The notes: a model not told the origin generated them from the letters alone. A stretch of 64,000 bases of DNA from Phylloscopus collybita (GCA_027886175.1 JAJNNQ010000101.1:124001-188000); one strand, 5' to 3'. Positions 43,116 through 54,679 are shown, counted from the first letter of the stretch. Made by a program: numbers and translations.

Positions 43116-43750
43116 CTAAACCACCCGAATCTCAGGAAAGCAGCCAAACCTGAGAGCAGCTGAGCCCTTGTGCTGCTGCTGGCTGCAGGTGGGACATCCC
43201 CCATTCCAAACAATCTGCATGGGAATCTCCCACAGGAGCCCTCCTGCTCCTCCCCGGCAGCAGCTGCTGCTCCACAGGGACACCCCCTGGGAGGATGGGA
43301 ACCTTTTCCAAAGGGTAATTCGATGCCCTCTTGTCCTGCAGAGCAGGCTGGGCCACCCCCCGAGGTCAGGCGGGGTCTCCTCTCTGCTCTGAACTTTGCC
43401 TGGGTCAGGCATTTGGGTTTGGCTGTGGGTGCACCCCACGCTGACCCCTGCCAAGGGGGCAGGGCTGGAGCTGCTCCTGCAGCCCCTGACAGGGCCTGTC
43501 CTGCCCCCGGGGTGGCACTGAGGGCAGCAGATGGCAGGGGCAGCCAGGGCAGGTGGCCCCCAGCCCCGTCCTGCTCCCAGGGCCACGGCACCGGCTACCA
43601 GGGCTGCTGCTCCAAGGTCCTCTCAGGAAATGACCAGGCTGATATTGCTTCTCCAATTCCTGCACCCAGGGAGGAGGAACAGGCAGGCTCCACCGTGTCT
43701 GGGTGGCACTGGGAAGAAAGGGAGTGGCAGCAATCTGTGAATTCCCAATG
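43116..43750. other. Unique GC-rich sequence, no gene seen
   Basis: Open frames of 150-200 codons occur on both strands with no recognisable domain. Confidence 0.3.
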
Positions 43751-43754
43751 CCCA

Positions 43755-44230
43755 GAGCCCTGAGTGCCACCTCCAGGGGACACCTCCAGGGCTGGGCACT
43801 GCAAAGCTCCCTGGGCAGCCCCTGCCAAGGCCTGAGCTCCCTTTCCATGGGGAAATTCCTGCTGCTGGCCCAGCTGAGCCTCCCCTGGCCCAGCCTGAGG
43901 CCGTTCCCTCTCCTCCTGTCCCTGTGCCCTGGGAGCAGAGCCCGACCCCCCTGGCTGTCCCCTCCTGGCAGGAGCTGTGCAGAGCCACCAGGGCCCCCCT
44001 GAGCCTCCTTTGCTCCAGGCTCAGCCCCTTCCCAGCTCCCTCAGCCCCTCCTGGGGCTCCAGCCCCTTCCCAGCTCCCTGCCCTGCCCTGGACACGCTGC
44101 AGCCCCTCCAGGGCTCTCCTGCAGGAGCCAGAACTGGACACAGCCCTGGAGATGTCACACAGTGCCCAGCACAGGGGACAGTCCCTGCCTTGGGGGACAA
44201 TCCCTGCCCTGGGGCTGGCACAACCCAGGG
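43755..44230 (-). mobile_element. CR1 LINE 3' fragment
   Basis: Same CR1 type as 28,125-28,640, from GAGTGCCACCTCCAGGGGAC to the ACAGTGCCCAGCACAGGGGA section. Confidence 0.82.
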
Positions 44231-44464
44231 GCCATCAGCCTCTTGCCCCCCTGGGCACACCTGGGGCACACCTGGGCTCACATCCAGCCACTGTCACCAT
44301 TTCCAGGCTGTGTCCACCTTCCCAGCCCCTCTGCCCCGGCCTGGGGAGCTCCCTGGGGCTGGTGTGTGCTGTGAACTCCTTTGGACCCCAGGGCTGATCC
44401 CATCCCAAGCCCTGCCCGGGCCCCGATTGCCCTCTCTGGATCAGGGGCCAGACTGCTTGGCTGT
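44231..44464. other. Unique sequence
   Basis: GC-rich. No feature recognised. Confidence 0.25.
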
Positions 44465-44582
44465 GTCCCCAGAAGTGTCTCCAGGAATGTCCCCAGGAGT
44501 GTCCCCAGGAGTGTCCCCAGGAATGTCCCCAGGAGTGTCCCCAGGAATGTCCCCAGGAGTGTCCCCAGGAGTGTCCCCAGCA
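44465..44582 (+). repeat. 12-bp minisatellite, about 10 units
   Basis: GTCCCCAGGAGT and GTCCCCAGGAAT units alternate. Confidence 0.93.
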
Positions 44583-44929
44583 CCCCCAGCCCCTCTCCCT
44601 GCAGAGCCCAGCTGTGGGGACAGCCCTGACTCCCAGCTGCTCCTCTCCTGTGCCAGCTGCAGCTCCCAGGGTGATTCCTGAGCCCTGGGAAGGGGTTGGG
44701 ACCAGGACTGTCCCCCCACAGCTGCCCGTGGGGGACACCTGGGTTGTTCCCAAGGATCCCTGGCTGGGGAGGGGATTCTGTTCCCAGAGCACTGCTGCAG
44801 CCCCTGCTCTCTGCAGGAGCAGGTAAATCCTGTGCTGCTGTGCTGGGGCCCTGCCCAGAGCAGCCTGGTGGCAGAGCTGAGCTGAGCTTTCAGAGTCCCT
44901 CCCCACCAGAGCTGCCTTTGCTGCTCACC
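44583..44929. other. Unique GC-rich sequence
   Basis: No feature recognised. Confidence 0.25.
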
Positions 44930-45290
44930 CTGGCCGTGCCCGTGGCCACACTCCAAGTACAGATCTGGAATGTATTGATTTGGGGCCCAAAAGAAGCCAA
45001 ATGTGCTTTGTTTTCAGGTGAAAACACCAGGCTGGCACTGCTGGCGTTTGGTGAGCCTGACAGGAAGTCAGGCCCCCTTCAAAATTCCTTTTCTTGACGT
45101 TTTTGACCTAATTTTGCTGTTTCTTTGAATGAAGTGTTGCATTTTGTGGAAAGGACTTTGCCCACTTGGTTGAATGTTTGATGCAGCAAAATGCCTTTTT
45201 TAGAAACTGGAGATCTCCTTAAGGTTTTTTGCCTCAGTAGTTCCTTATTTTGCTTTGGTCTCTTTTAGATCTCCCCAGGTGATCACTCCC
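44930..45290. promoter_or_regulatory. Candidate conserved non-coding element
   Basis: AT-leaning complex sequence (GGAATGTATTGATTTGGGGC, TTTTTGACCTAATTTTGCTG, CTTAAGGTTTTTTGCCTCAG), distinct from the flanking GC-rich repeats. Confidence 0.35.
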
Positions 45291-45529
45291 AATGAAAGCC
45301 ACCCTGGCACTGGCCAGGCTGGATAATGCTGATTACCCCAGGGCTGTCCTGGTTAAAGAGAGGAACCTCCAGTGTTTCTGGAGAGTTTCCTCCCTCGCTG
45401 AGCCAGCCTGAGAAGTGGCTCTGCTGGTGCTGGGGCTCTGGGTTTCACCAGAGGATAAATCCAGCAGATCCAGGGCTGTGAGGGGAGCACAGGCACAGCC
45501 AGACCCCAGACCCAGGGGTGCTGAGGGGA
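45291..45529. other. Unique sequence
   Basis: Contains AGCACAGGCACAGCCAG strings also present near 46,290. Otherwise unassigned. Confidence 0.25.
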
Positions 45530-45604
45530 TGTCTGGGTTTGGGAAGACAGGTGTTTTCAACAGATGAAAGAGAACACACGTTTTTGGCTCCAGAACCCAA
45601 GACA
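45530..45604 (+). mobile_element. 75-bp internally deleted family A LTR
   Basis: Both LTR termini are present and joined: TGTCTGGGTTTGGGAAGACA then GTGTTTTCAACAGATGAAAG and finally AGAACCCAAGACA. About 700 internal bases are missing. The flanks GGGGA and GAGGA could be a 5-bp TSD with one mismatch, which would mean the deletion occurred after insertion. Confidence 0.75.
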
Positions 45605-45619
45605 GAGGAGGACAGGAGC

Positions 45620-46267
45620 TGTGAGGAGGGATGTGGGACAACAGGCAGGCTCTTCAGAAAATGCTTTTTATTGCAGAGGTGATATTGCAGCTGGGTCAGG
45701 GGTGCCAGAGCCAAGCCTAAAGCTGCCAGCATCAGCCTAAAGGCAAAACCTGAAGCCCCCTTAATTCTGGTTACAATGCATTATACAGTTTTCTTTACTG
45801 AGCATCTGAACACATAATAACCAACCAACACCTTTACATTTCCCTACAGCCTGTCACAACTGTTATCATTGCCGTGTTATGGTTAGTTCTATCCAGTCAC
45901 ATCGAGTTAGGATGTTACATTTGAAACTTAAAGTTCTTTTGCAGTGGAAATTCCTTAGACCTCTTTTTCTACTTGGTAAAAACATGTTTTTGTTTGCCTG
46001 TGGTTTTTCTCTTCACTTGGTAAAAACCTGTTTTTGTTTGTAGATGACTTCTTTGTTCTGAGCCAGGAAAGTTCCCTTCCAGCTCGTCCTAACCTTTGTT
46101 CAGTGACAGCTACCTCAGCAATCCCCGACTTAAACATTTTTGTTTATTCTTCTGTATGGAAACTTGCTTCCATCTCTATCCTGCTCCCAGGTTCCACGTT
46201 CAGAGAGCTTTCTGCCAGGCACACACACCTGTGACACTTTCCTGTCAAACTTCCATCTTTCCCAACA
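45620..46267 (-). mobile_element. Solo LTR related to family G (648 bp)
   Basis: GGAGC at 45,615-45,619 and 46,268-46,272. On the minus strand it opens TGTTGGGAAAGATGGAAGTT. An internal duplication GGTAAAAAC-TGTTTTTGTTTG occurs at about 45,978 and 46,020. Confidence 0.72.
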
Positions 46268-46328
46268 GGAGCACAGCCAGCCCAGGGGTGTGAGGGGAGC
46301 ACAGGCACAGGCAGCTCCCCAAGGTCCT

Positions 46329-47109
46329 TGTCTGGGTTTGGACAGACAGGTGTCTGCCAGGGAAAGCTGGAGTTTCCCTTGGAATGGAGAATGCAAACCC
46401 CTCACCCCCACCAAATTATAATTTTGCAATTCAGGGCTTTCAGGCAAAGATTTGGGAATAGGAATAACAGTTCTGTACTGGGAATATTAACAATACAAAT
46501 GGAGTAGAAAACAAAACCACCCAACCAAACCAGCAAACAAACAAACAACAATTTTGGAGAACCCTGACAGAGTCAGAGCTCCAACCTGACACCCTGTTGG
46601 TCAGGGGGTTGGGAGCAGCCCACAGTGAGTCCTCCTGGAGTGGCAGAGGTGGTTCTGGTGGGGCAGAGATGATCCTGAGAGAAAAGGGTCCAGGGGTGGT
46701 GAGAAGGGTCCAGTGATGGTGAGAAGGGCCCAGGGGTGGTGAGAAGGGTCCAGTCTTCCTCCAGGAATCCAGTGGAACCAGATCCCTGGTGTTCCTGAGT
46801 CTCAGTTTTTATCCAGATGGGAATGGTTGGCTCCCCCCACTGGGTGGAGCATCTCACACTGGGATGATGGAATGTGTCCTGTCCTTGGTGAGCCTTCATG
46901 GCCCATCAGCAGCAGAGATCCCCTGGAGGGAGGACAGGTGGTGACAGAGATAACAAACCCTGCCCCACCTGGTTTATCAGCTGGGCCATTATCAGAAGGC
47001 CCCACCCCCCTCCCCCCAGAGTTACAAGAGATAAAGAAAAAAAAACATCTCCCCACTGCTTTTAACAAATGGAATAGAATAGACATTTTGGGTTCCATAA
47101 CCCAAGACA
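46329..47109 (+). mobile_element. Solo LTR, family A (781 bp)
   Basis: Opens TGTCTGGGTTTGGACAGACA and ends TTCCATAACCCAAGACA. Flanks GTCCT and GTCCA are a 5-bp TSD with one mismatch. Confidence 0.87.
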
Positions 47110-47334
47110 GTCCAGCTGAAGGTGAGTGGTTGCCTCCAAGAGATCCCTTGCAGAAATTCCAAGTTATTTGGAGCTGTCCCAGAGGGATGGAGCACGGGGA
47201 TGTTTCCAGAGGCTGAAATCCCTCCACGAGCCCAGGGGGGAGGAATTGAACCCGAGTTCCTCTGTGGCTGCTGTCCAGTGCCACAGCTGGGACATTTATT
47301 GTCCCCACAGCTCAGGTTTGGGACCCTCTTGTCC
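47110..47334. other. Unique sequence
   Basis: No feature recognised. Confidence 0.25.
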
Positions 47335-47690
47335 ATTCCCTGCAGCCCCGGCAGGGCCTGAAGGGCTTCAGGAGAGCTGCAGAGGGGCTGGGGACAAGGG
47401 ACAGAGGGACAGGAGCCAGGGAATGGCTTCCCAGTGCCCAGGGCAGGGCTGGCTGGGATCTTGGGCAGGAATTGTTCCCTGGCAGGGTGGGCAGGCCCTG
47501 GCACAGGGTGCCCAGAGCAGCTGTGGCTGCCCCTGGATCCCTGGCAGTGCCCAAGGCCAGGCTGGACACTGGGGCTGGGAGCAGCCTGGGACAGTGGGAG
47601 GTGTCCCTGCCCTGGCAGGGGGGGCACTGGGTGGGATTTGAGGTCCCTTCCAACCCAAACCAGTCTGGGATTCCTTGATTCCATGAATGA
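47335..47690 (+). mobile_element. CR1 LINE 3' fragment with terminus
   Basis: Runs from CCCCGGCAGGGCCTGAAGGG through TGGGAGGTGTCCCTGCCCTG to GGTCCCTTCCAACCCAAACC and GATTCCATGAATGATTC, a typical CR1 3' end. Confidence 0.88.
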
Positions 47691-48117
47691 TTCAGTGTAG
47701 GGATTCATCTCAGGCTGTTTTCTTCCTTCTCCTTTTCCTCTGCCCTCCCACAGGCTCTTGGAGACAGGAGGGGTTTATGGATGTTGTCTGATCTTTCCGT
47801 GGGACTCTCCAGATCCATCACTGGGGGAGTGACCCAAAAACACCCTGGGTGGTCCCTCAGTGCCCCTCCTTCATCCCCGAGGAGGGACCTGGCCACGGCA
47901 GCTCCGAGGAGGACAAAGCTCCATGCCAGCAGCTCTGGGCACCATCAGCTCCACAGCAAGCAGTGTCAGCTCCTTCCCTTTCCCTGGGGGCTGCAGGGGC
48001 AGGGACAGCAAAAATCATCGGGGCAGGAGGGGATTTTCCTCAGGGATCCCCTTGCTCCTGGCAGGGGGTGAGGCTGAGGTGGGGATGGGGATGGTGGAGG
48101 ATCCTCCAGCACCTCAG
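47691..48117. other. Unique sequence
   Basis: No gene or repeat recognised. Frames of 95-158 codons lack domains. Confidence 0.3.
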
Positions 48118-48123
48118 GGTGAC

Positions 48124-48428
48124 TGGCACTGTTCAAGACCACAATGACACGGACTCTGAATCAGAAGGCTGGCAATTGATTCTGTTTATTTCTGGGAATT
48201 TTCTGCTTTTTATGCTGTTCTACAAAGAGCAACCCAAGGGGTGGAGGAAAGACAAACTTCTTCAATCACATTGGTCAGGCCAGAGGGACAGCAAGGAGAA
48301 GTCCCTCCTAAGGAAAGGGATGTAAACAAAGGTGACAGTCAGGAAAACGTGTCTCTTGTTGGCAGAAAAGTCTCTGGAAAAAATAGTTTCAGAGAAACCC
48401 AAACATCACAGCACCAACCAGGGCTACA
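48124..48428 (-). mobile_element. Solo LTR, family E (305 bp, perfect 6-bp TSD)
   Basis: GGTGAC at 48,118-48,123 and 48,429-48,434. On the minus strand it opens TGTAGCCCTGGTTGGTGCTG. It retains CAGCATAAAAAGC and AGAAATAAACAG as TATA- and poly-A-like motifs. Diverged from the array copies but shares TCTGA...AGTCCGTGTC near the 3' end. Confidence 0.85.
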
Positions 48429-48494
48429 GGTGACCCCTCTGCAGTGAGATCAGAAGGGACATTAAATCCAACAGGACCTGAGGCTCCAGCACTG

Positions 48495-49075
48495 GAGGAG
48501 CTGCCCAGGGAGCTTTGCAGTGCCCAGCTCTGGAGGTGTCCCCTGGAGGTGGCACTCAGTGCTCTGGGCTGGGGACAAGGTGGGCACAGCTGGGACTGCC
48601 TGGCCTGGGAGGGCTTTGCCAGCCCCAGGGGTTTGGGGGTTCTGTAATGAGCTGGGAAGGGGCTGGAGCCCCAGGAGGGGCTGAGGGAGCTGGGAAGGGG
48701 CTGAGCCTGGAGCAAAGGAGGCTCAGGGGGGCCCTGGTGGCTCTGCACAGCTCCTGCCAGGAGGGGACAGCCGGGGGGGTCGGGCTCTGCTCCCAGGGCA
48801 CAGGGACAGGAGGAGAGGGAACGGCCTCAGGCTGGGCCAGGGGAGGCTCAGCTGGGCCAGCAGCAGGAATTTCCCCATGGAAAGGGTGCTCAGGCCTTGG
48901 CAGGGGCTGCCCAGGGAGCTTTGCAGTGCCCAGCCCTGGAGGTGTCCCCTGGAGGTGGCACTCAGTGCTCTGGGCTGGGGACAAGGTGGCCACGGGGCAC
49001 AGCTGGCACTCCCTGATGCTCTGGGAGATCTCCTCCAGCCTCAGGGATTTGGAGATCCCTGTTTTGGTGCAGGAC
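48495..49075 (+). mobile_element. Two adjacent CR1 LINE 3' fragments
   Basis: Bases 48,495-48,643 (tail ending GGGGGTTCTGTAATGAG) and 48,648-49,075 (longer copy) repeat TGGAGGTGTCCCCTGGAGGT. The arrangement mirrors that at 4,046-4,620. Confidence 0.82.
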
Positions 49076-49259
49076 AAGCAGGGGTGGGCTCTGGATCCAG
49101 CAGCCCCTCCGTGGGCAGGAGCACGGTGGGGCCCTGAGCAGGAGCAGCCCGTCCCTGCTGCCCTGGCTGTGGGAGCTGCAGCTCCCCCGGGCCGGCAGGG
49201 CCAGCGAGGAGCTCCTGCCCCGGAGCAGCTCTGTGCCCTCACCTTCCCCTCTGCACGGC

Positions 49260-49900
49260 GGCAGAACCATTAGAGGAGCTCAGCCTTTGATGGGGAGTGC
49301 GAGCTGCACACAGGTCAGAGCTCATAATGAGATAAACTTTCACTTGAAACTAATTCTTGAGCTTATTACGCCGTAATAGCTTTGGGAAAATCACTTTCCA
49401 CGGACATATTGCAGCCTCTGAGGTGCAGCTAAGCCAAAGAGGTGATTTTCCTCTTTATTTCCCAACGCAGCAGCTTTAAAAGGACGCTTTCATGGATTAG
49501 GAAAACATGTTTGGGGTAAATCGTGCTACCCACGTCGAGGCTGCAGGCAATTAAATCCTGCCATTGAGATTACCAATTATTAGATTATATATGGATTTTT
49601 TTTTTTTTTTTAAAGCTGCGAGCTTGTGTGACGAGGGGCTGCACCAAGAGAACGGCGGAATGTGCAGAGAATTGTTAAATAACCGATAAATAGGCTTAAG
49701 GTCTTTAAACTGGCAGCGCGAGTAGCTTAAGCAGTATGGTTTGGATCATCGAAATTTCCAAATACCTGGAGTATATTTGTAAACATGGCAATCTCACGTT
49801 TCGCCGCGCGGCACATTCACGTCCCAATTAGCATAAATGAGGATTTAACAGCTGATTGCACAGCGTGAATGATAGGGACTAATTGTCAGAGCGGGGGAGT
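49260..49900. promoter_or_regulatory. Strong candidate conserved non-coding element block
   Basis: Over 600 bp of complex sequence: AGCTCATAATGAGATAAACT, TTGAGCTTATTACGCCGTAA, GAGATTACCAATTATTAGAT, GGAGTATATTTGTAAACATG (forkhead-like TGTAAACA) and TCCCAATTAGCATAAATGAG. One T-run at about 49,599-49,611. No coding frame. Confidence 0.52.
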
Positions 49901-50490
49901 TTTGTGGGGCGCTGGTCCCGGAGAGCGGGGCTCTGGGGATGCTCGGGGTGGGGATGCGGGGCGAGCCCGTGGTCCTGCAGCATCCATCCCCCCCCCGGCC
50001 CCGAAAACCCCCGGAGCAGCCGAGGTTGGGCTGAGCTCAGCCGGAGCCCGGCCCCTGGAATCTGGGCTCGGTGTGGGGATGGGCAGGCGGTGCCCTGCCA
50101 GCCCCGATCCCCTCCGGGCTGCCCTGGGAGCAGCTCTGCCTGCGGGGTTTGTCCTCACCCGGTGACATTGGCACCTGCCGGGCTGGGAGCACGGGAAGGG
50201 ATTTTAACCGGGGCAGGGAGCGGCTCAGCAGCCCCGCCAGGGCGTTCTCTGGGATGGGCTGGACGCTGCTGGGAGGCTGATCCTGCTGGGAAAGGCTCTG
50301 GAGCCCGTGGGTGCCGCTCCGGGGGCTGCTCCCGGCATCTCCAGCCCTGGCTCCCGCGGGGATGGCAGCGGCACGGAGCGGGCAGGGCTGGGTCACCTGC
50401 GGAGGGTGGCAGTCCTTGTCCCCCAGGCAGCCCTGAGTCCCTCCCTGAAGGATCCCCCACCTCCCCACAAGCCGGGCATGGAGCTGAGCT
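49901..50490. other. GC- and CpG-rich unique sequence
   Basis: CpG-rich sequence adjoining the candidate element, possibly CpG-island-like. Overlapping frames on both strands, none recognisable. Confidence 0.3.
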
Positions 50491-50494
50491 CAGA

Positions 50495-50920
50495 ATCCCC
50501 AAAATCCCCAAACCCCTGGGGCTGGCAAAGCCCTCCCAGGCCAGGCAGTGCCAGCTGTGCCCACCTTGTCCCCAGCCCAGAGCACTGAGTGCCACCTCCA
50601 GGGGACACCTCCAGGGCTGGGCACTGCAAAGCTCCCTGGGCAGCCCCTGCCAAGGCCTGAGCACCCTTTCCATGGGGAAATTCCTGCTGCTGGCCCAGCT
50701 GAGCCTCCCCTGGCCCAGCCTGAGGCCGTTCCCTCTGCTCCTGTCCCTGTGCCCTGGGAGCAGAGCCCGACCCCCCCGGCTGTCCCCTCCTGGCAGGAGC
50801 TGTGCAGAGCCACCAGGGCCCCCCTGAGCCTCCTTTGCTCCAGGCTCAGCCCCTTCCCAGCTCCCTCAGCCCCTCCTGGGGCTCCAGCCCCTTCCCCAGC
50901 TCCCTCAGCTGCTCCTCAAG
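50495..50920 (-). mobile_element. CR1 LINE 3' fragment
   Basis: From CCCAAACCCCTGGGGCTGGC to CCTCCTGGGGCTCCAGCCCC. Close to the copies at 28.1 and 43.8 kb. Confidence 0.82.
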
Positions 50921-51264
50921 GGATTTACAATTTGAGGAATCAGGGTGAGACCAAGCTGCTCCTAATCCCCTCCTTGGGAAAACAATTAATTCAATAAGGA
51001 GGAGGGGAAGCTGCATCTCCCTCTGTACATTTGGGTGAAGCTGTGGGGTGTGCAGCAGGCCCTCTGCAGCCCTGGGGGTCCCACTTCCCTTTGTCCCTGC
51101 ACACTCTGAAAGGAGCAGGTCCCAGCCTCAGCCTCAGCTCTGATTGTGGGTTTGCAGCCGTGCCAGGCTCGTCCTGGCACCCTGGTCCCACCTGCTGCTC
51201 CAGCAGCCCCAAAGCCACCCCCAGCCTCTGAGAGAGAGGCAGTGGCTGAAACCCACAGGGCAGA
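50921..51264. other. Unique sequence
   Basis: No feature recognised. Confidence 0.25.
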
Positions 51265-51545
51265 GTGGAGTCATGGGGTGGTTTGGGTTGGGAGGGACCC
51301 CAAATCCCACCCAGTGCCAGCCCTGCCCTGGCAGGGACACCTCCCACTGTCCCAGGCTGCTCCCAGCCCCAGTGTCCAGCCTGGCCTTGGGCACTGCCAG
51401 GGATCCAGGGGCAGCCACAGCTGCTCTGGGCACCCTGTGCCAGGGAAGAATTCCTTCCTAATACCAAGTCTAAACCTTCCCTCTTTCAGTTTAAAGCCAT
51501 TGTTCCTTCTCCTGTCACTGCAAGCCCTTGTAAAACGTCTCTGAC
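51265..51545 (-). mobile_element. CR1 LINE 3' fragment
   Basis: From GGTTTGGGTTGGGAGGGACC to TGCAAGCCCTTGTAAAACGT. Nearly the same as 29,245-29,465, including TTAAAGCCATTGTTCCTTCT. Confidence 0.85.
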
Positions 51546-51589
51546 AGTGGGTGCTGAGAACGTGGAACCATGGAATAATCATGGAATCT

Positions 51590-52280
51590 AGAATGGGCTG
51601 GGAGGACCCTAATGGAATCCTGGAATCATGGAATGGTTTGGGTTGGGAGGGATTTTAAGGATCACCCAGTGCCACCCCTGCCCTGGCAGGGACACCTCCC
51701 ACTGCCCCAGGCTGCTCCCAGCCCCAGGGTCCAACCTGGCCTTGGGCACTGCCAGGGATCCAGGGACAGCCTCAGGGTGCCCAGCTGTGGGGAATGGATT
51801 TGTAGGGAATTCTCTGGCAGGAGGCTCACACAGAATGTGTCTGTATACAGACTTCAGAGTAAGAAATGCTAACCTAAAGCTACCATAGAATAAACCAGAC
51901 ATTATTAAAAAAAAAAAAAAATAAAACCAGAACCAAGTTTCAGAAGATCGCCTTGCAAATAAGACTGAATACTTAAAAAAAATAAAACTATGAAAATACA
52001 TAGTATTTGGGAAATAATTTTAAACCATTAGCTTTAAAGGAGCTTGCTAGGAGCTTCACATAGGATGTATCTGTATGTAAACTTTGAGAATTCTCTACAA
52101 ATCCATTCCCCACAGCTGGGCACCCTGTGGGTGCCCTGGATCCCTGGCAGTGCCCAAGGCCAGGCTGGACACTGGGGCTGGGAGCAGCCTGGGACAGTGG
52201 GAGGTGTCCCTGCCAGGGCAGGGGTGGCACTGGGTGGGATTTGGGGACCCTCCCAACCCGAACCAGGCTGGAATCACAAA
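51590..52280. repeat. Imperfect inverted repeat: CR1 arms around a shared AT-rich core
   Basis: Left arm 51,620-51,825 is CR1 (minus) followed by GGTGCCCAGCTGTGGGGAAT and GGATTTGTAGGGAATTCTC. Right arm 52,090-52,280 is the inverse, then CR1 (plus). Inside the arms, CACAGAATGTGTCTGTATAC (51,828) and CATAGGATGTATCTGTATGT (52,059) are in direct orientation. Both CR1 arms break at the same point. Confidence 0.7.
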
Positions 52281-52424
52281 ATGTTCAAAGGAAGCTGCTG
52301 GGCAGGAGAACCGGACAGCGGAGTTGGATCCGATGGAGATTCCATGGAGCGGGATCCTGAGGCCAAGGAGCTCGGCAGGAGCTGAGGGGGCACGGTGGGG
52401 ATGTGGGGGCAGATCCAGGGGGGC

Positions 52425-53930
52425 AGATCACAGCACCCAGGGCACCCAGGGCACCCAGGGCACCCACAGCACCCACAGCACCCACAGCACAGCACCCACA
52501 GCACCCACAGCTCCCACAGCTCCCACGGCACCCACAGCACCCACAGCTCCCACAGCACCCACAGCACCCACAGCACCCACAGCACCCACAGCTCCCACGG
52601 CACCCACAGCACAGCACCCACAGCACCCACAGCCCCCACAGCACCCACAGCTCCCACAGCTCCCACAGCTCCCACAGCACAGCACCCACAGCACCCACAG
52701 CTCCCACAGCACCCACAGCACCCACAGCACCCACAGCACCCACAGCACCCACAGCACAGCACCCACAGCACCCACAGCCCCCACAGCACCCACAGCACCC
52801 ACAGCACCCACAGCACCCACAGCACAGCACCCACAGCACCCACAGCACCCACAGCACCCACAGCACCCACAGCACAGCACCCACAGCACCCACAGCCCCC
52901 ACAGCACCCACAGCACCCACAGCACCCACAGCACCCACAGCACAGCACCCACAGCACCCACAGCTCCCACAGCTCCCACGGCACCCACAGCACCCACAGC
53001 TCCCACAGCACCCACAGCACCCACAGCACCCACAGCACCCACAGCTCCCACGGCACCCACAGCACCCACAGCACAGCACCCACAGCACCCACAGCTCCCA
53101 CAGCACCCAGAGCACCCAGAGCACCCACAGCACCCACAGCTCCCACAGCACAGCACCCACAGCCCCCACAGCACCCACAGCTCCCACAGCACCCACAGCA
53201 CCCACAGCTCCCACAGCACAGCACCCACAGCCCCCACAGCACCCACAGCTCCCACAGCTCCCACAGCACCCAGAGCACCCAGAGCACCCACAGCACCCAC
53301 AGCACCCACAGCTCCCACAGCACCCACAGCACAGCACCCACAGCACCCACAGCCCCCACAGCACCCACAGCACAGCACCCACAGCACCCACAGCTCCCAC
53401 AGCTCCCACAGCTCCCACAGCACCCAGAGCACCCAGAGCACCCACAGCACCCACAGCACCCACAGCACCCACAGCTCCCACAGCACCCACAGCACAGCAC
53501 CCACAGCACCCACAGCTCCCACAGCACCCACAGCACAGCACCCACAGCACCCACAGCTCCCACAGCTCCCACAGCACCCACAGCACAGCACCCACAGCAC
53601 CCACAGCTCCCACAGCTCCCACAGCACCCACAGCACAGCACCCACAGCACCCACAGCACCCACAGCACCCACAGCACCCACAGCACCCACAGCACAGCAC
53701 CCACAGCACCCACAGCTCCCACAGCACCCACAGCACAGCACCCAGAGCACCCACAGCACCCACAGCACAGCACCCACAGCACCCACAGCTCCCACAGCTC
53801 CCACAGCACCCACAGCACCCAGAGCTCTCACAGCACCCACAGCACCCAGAGCTCTCACAGCACCCACAGCTCCCACAGCTCCCACAGCACCCACAGCACC
53901 CACAGCACCCACAGCACCCACAGCAGCCAC
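52425..53930 (+). repeat. 9-bp minisatellite (CACAGCACC type), about 160 units
   Basis: CCCACAGCA/CCCACAGCT units with occasional CACAG insertions and CCAGAGCAC variants. Blocks of several hundred bases recur as higher-order copies. The repeat lacks stop codons in nearly all six phases, producing frames of 500-616 codons that are not genes. Confidence 0.97.
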
Positions 53931-54009
53931 CTAAAGCTCTGGGCCTGGGCTCTGCATGAAGAGCTCTGCCCACAACCTGTTCTTTCCTGCCTTTGCACCT
54001 GTCCCACAG

Positions 54010-54225
54010 CGGGGCTATCACCAAACTGGGATTGTCACCTGGAATGGGGCTGTCACTTGGAACTCGGGCTGTCACCAAACTGGGGCTGTCACCTGGAACT
54101 GGGATTGTCACCTGGAACTGGGATTGTCACCTGGAACTGGGGCTGTCACCAAACTGGGATTGTCACCTGGAACTGGGATTGTCACCAAACTGGGACTGTC
54201 ACCTGGAACTGGGACTGACCCAATG
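54010..54225 (+). repeat. 19-bp minisatellite, about 11 units
   Basis: Units TTGTCACCTGGAACTGGGA and CTGTCACCAAACTGGGAT. Confidence 0.92.
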
Positions 54226-54580
54226 TTTGTTCCCAAAGCCTGGGACCATCCTGAGCCTGGGAGGGCAAAGAGGGCAGCAGTGCAGGGTGGAGGCTGCTGT
54301 CCCCTGCTGCTGCTGTCCCCTGCTGTCCCCTGCTGTCCCCAGCCCTCTCACTCCCAGGTAAGTCACCAGGGACCCACAGAAAGGCCTGGGATGGAAGGGA
54401 GTTAAGGACGATCTCATCCCAGCGATGTTCCAGGCTGCCCAGCAGGGACCTTCCCCCGGCAGCGCTCGGCTCCGGGTTTGCTCCTCGGGATCCATCCCGT
54501 GCCCTTCGTTTGTCCCCAGGCGGCGCTGGGATCACCGGCAGGGCGATCCAGCGGCACTGGGGGCTCTCCAGGAGCTCTGT
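54226..54580. other. Unique sequence
   Basis: Short CTGCTGTCCC triplication near 54,295-54,335. Otherwise unassigned. Confidence 0.3.
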
Positions 54581-54679
54581 CAGAGAATCCTCCACCAGAT
54601 TGCCAGCCCAGAGACTGCCACTGCTGGTGAAAACACCAGGAAAGAATATTTTTATTATATTGATTTGAAAGTAGGACCA

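Noticed and set aside
49901..50490. CpG-rich stretch considered as a promoter with first exon
   Set aside because: No splice donor-bounded frame, TATA or downstream exons visible. Overlapping frames on both strands are equally plausible.
52084..54218. Very long open frames (500-616 codons) rich in A/P/T, H/S/T, P/Q/H or C/G/V/L/W
   Set aside because: All are readings of the stop-free 9-bp array on both strands. No unique domain, start context or splice structure.
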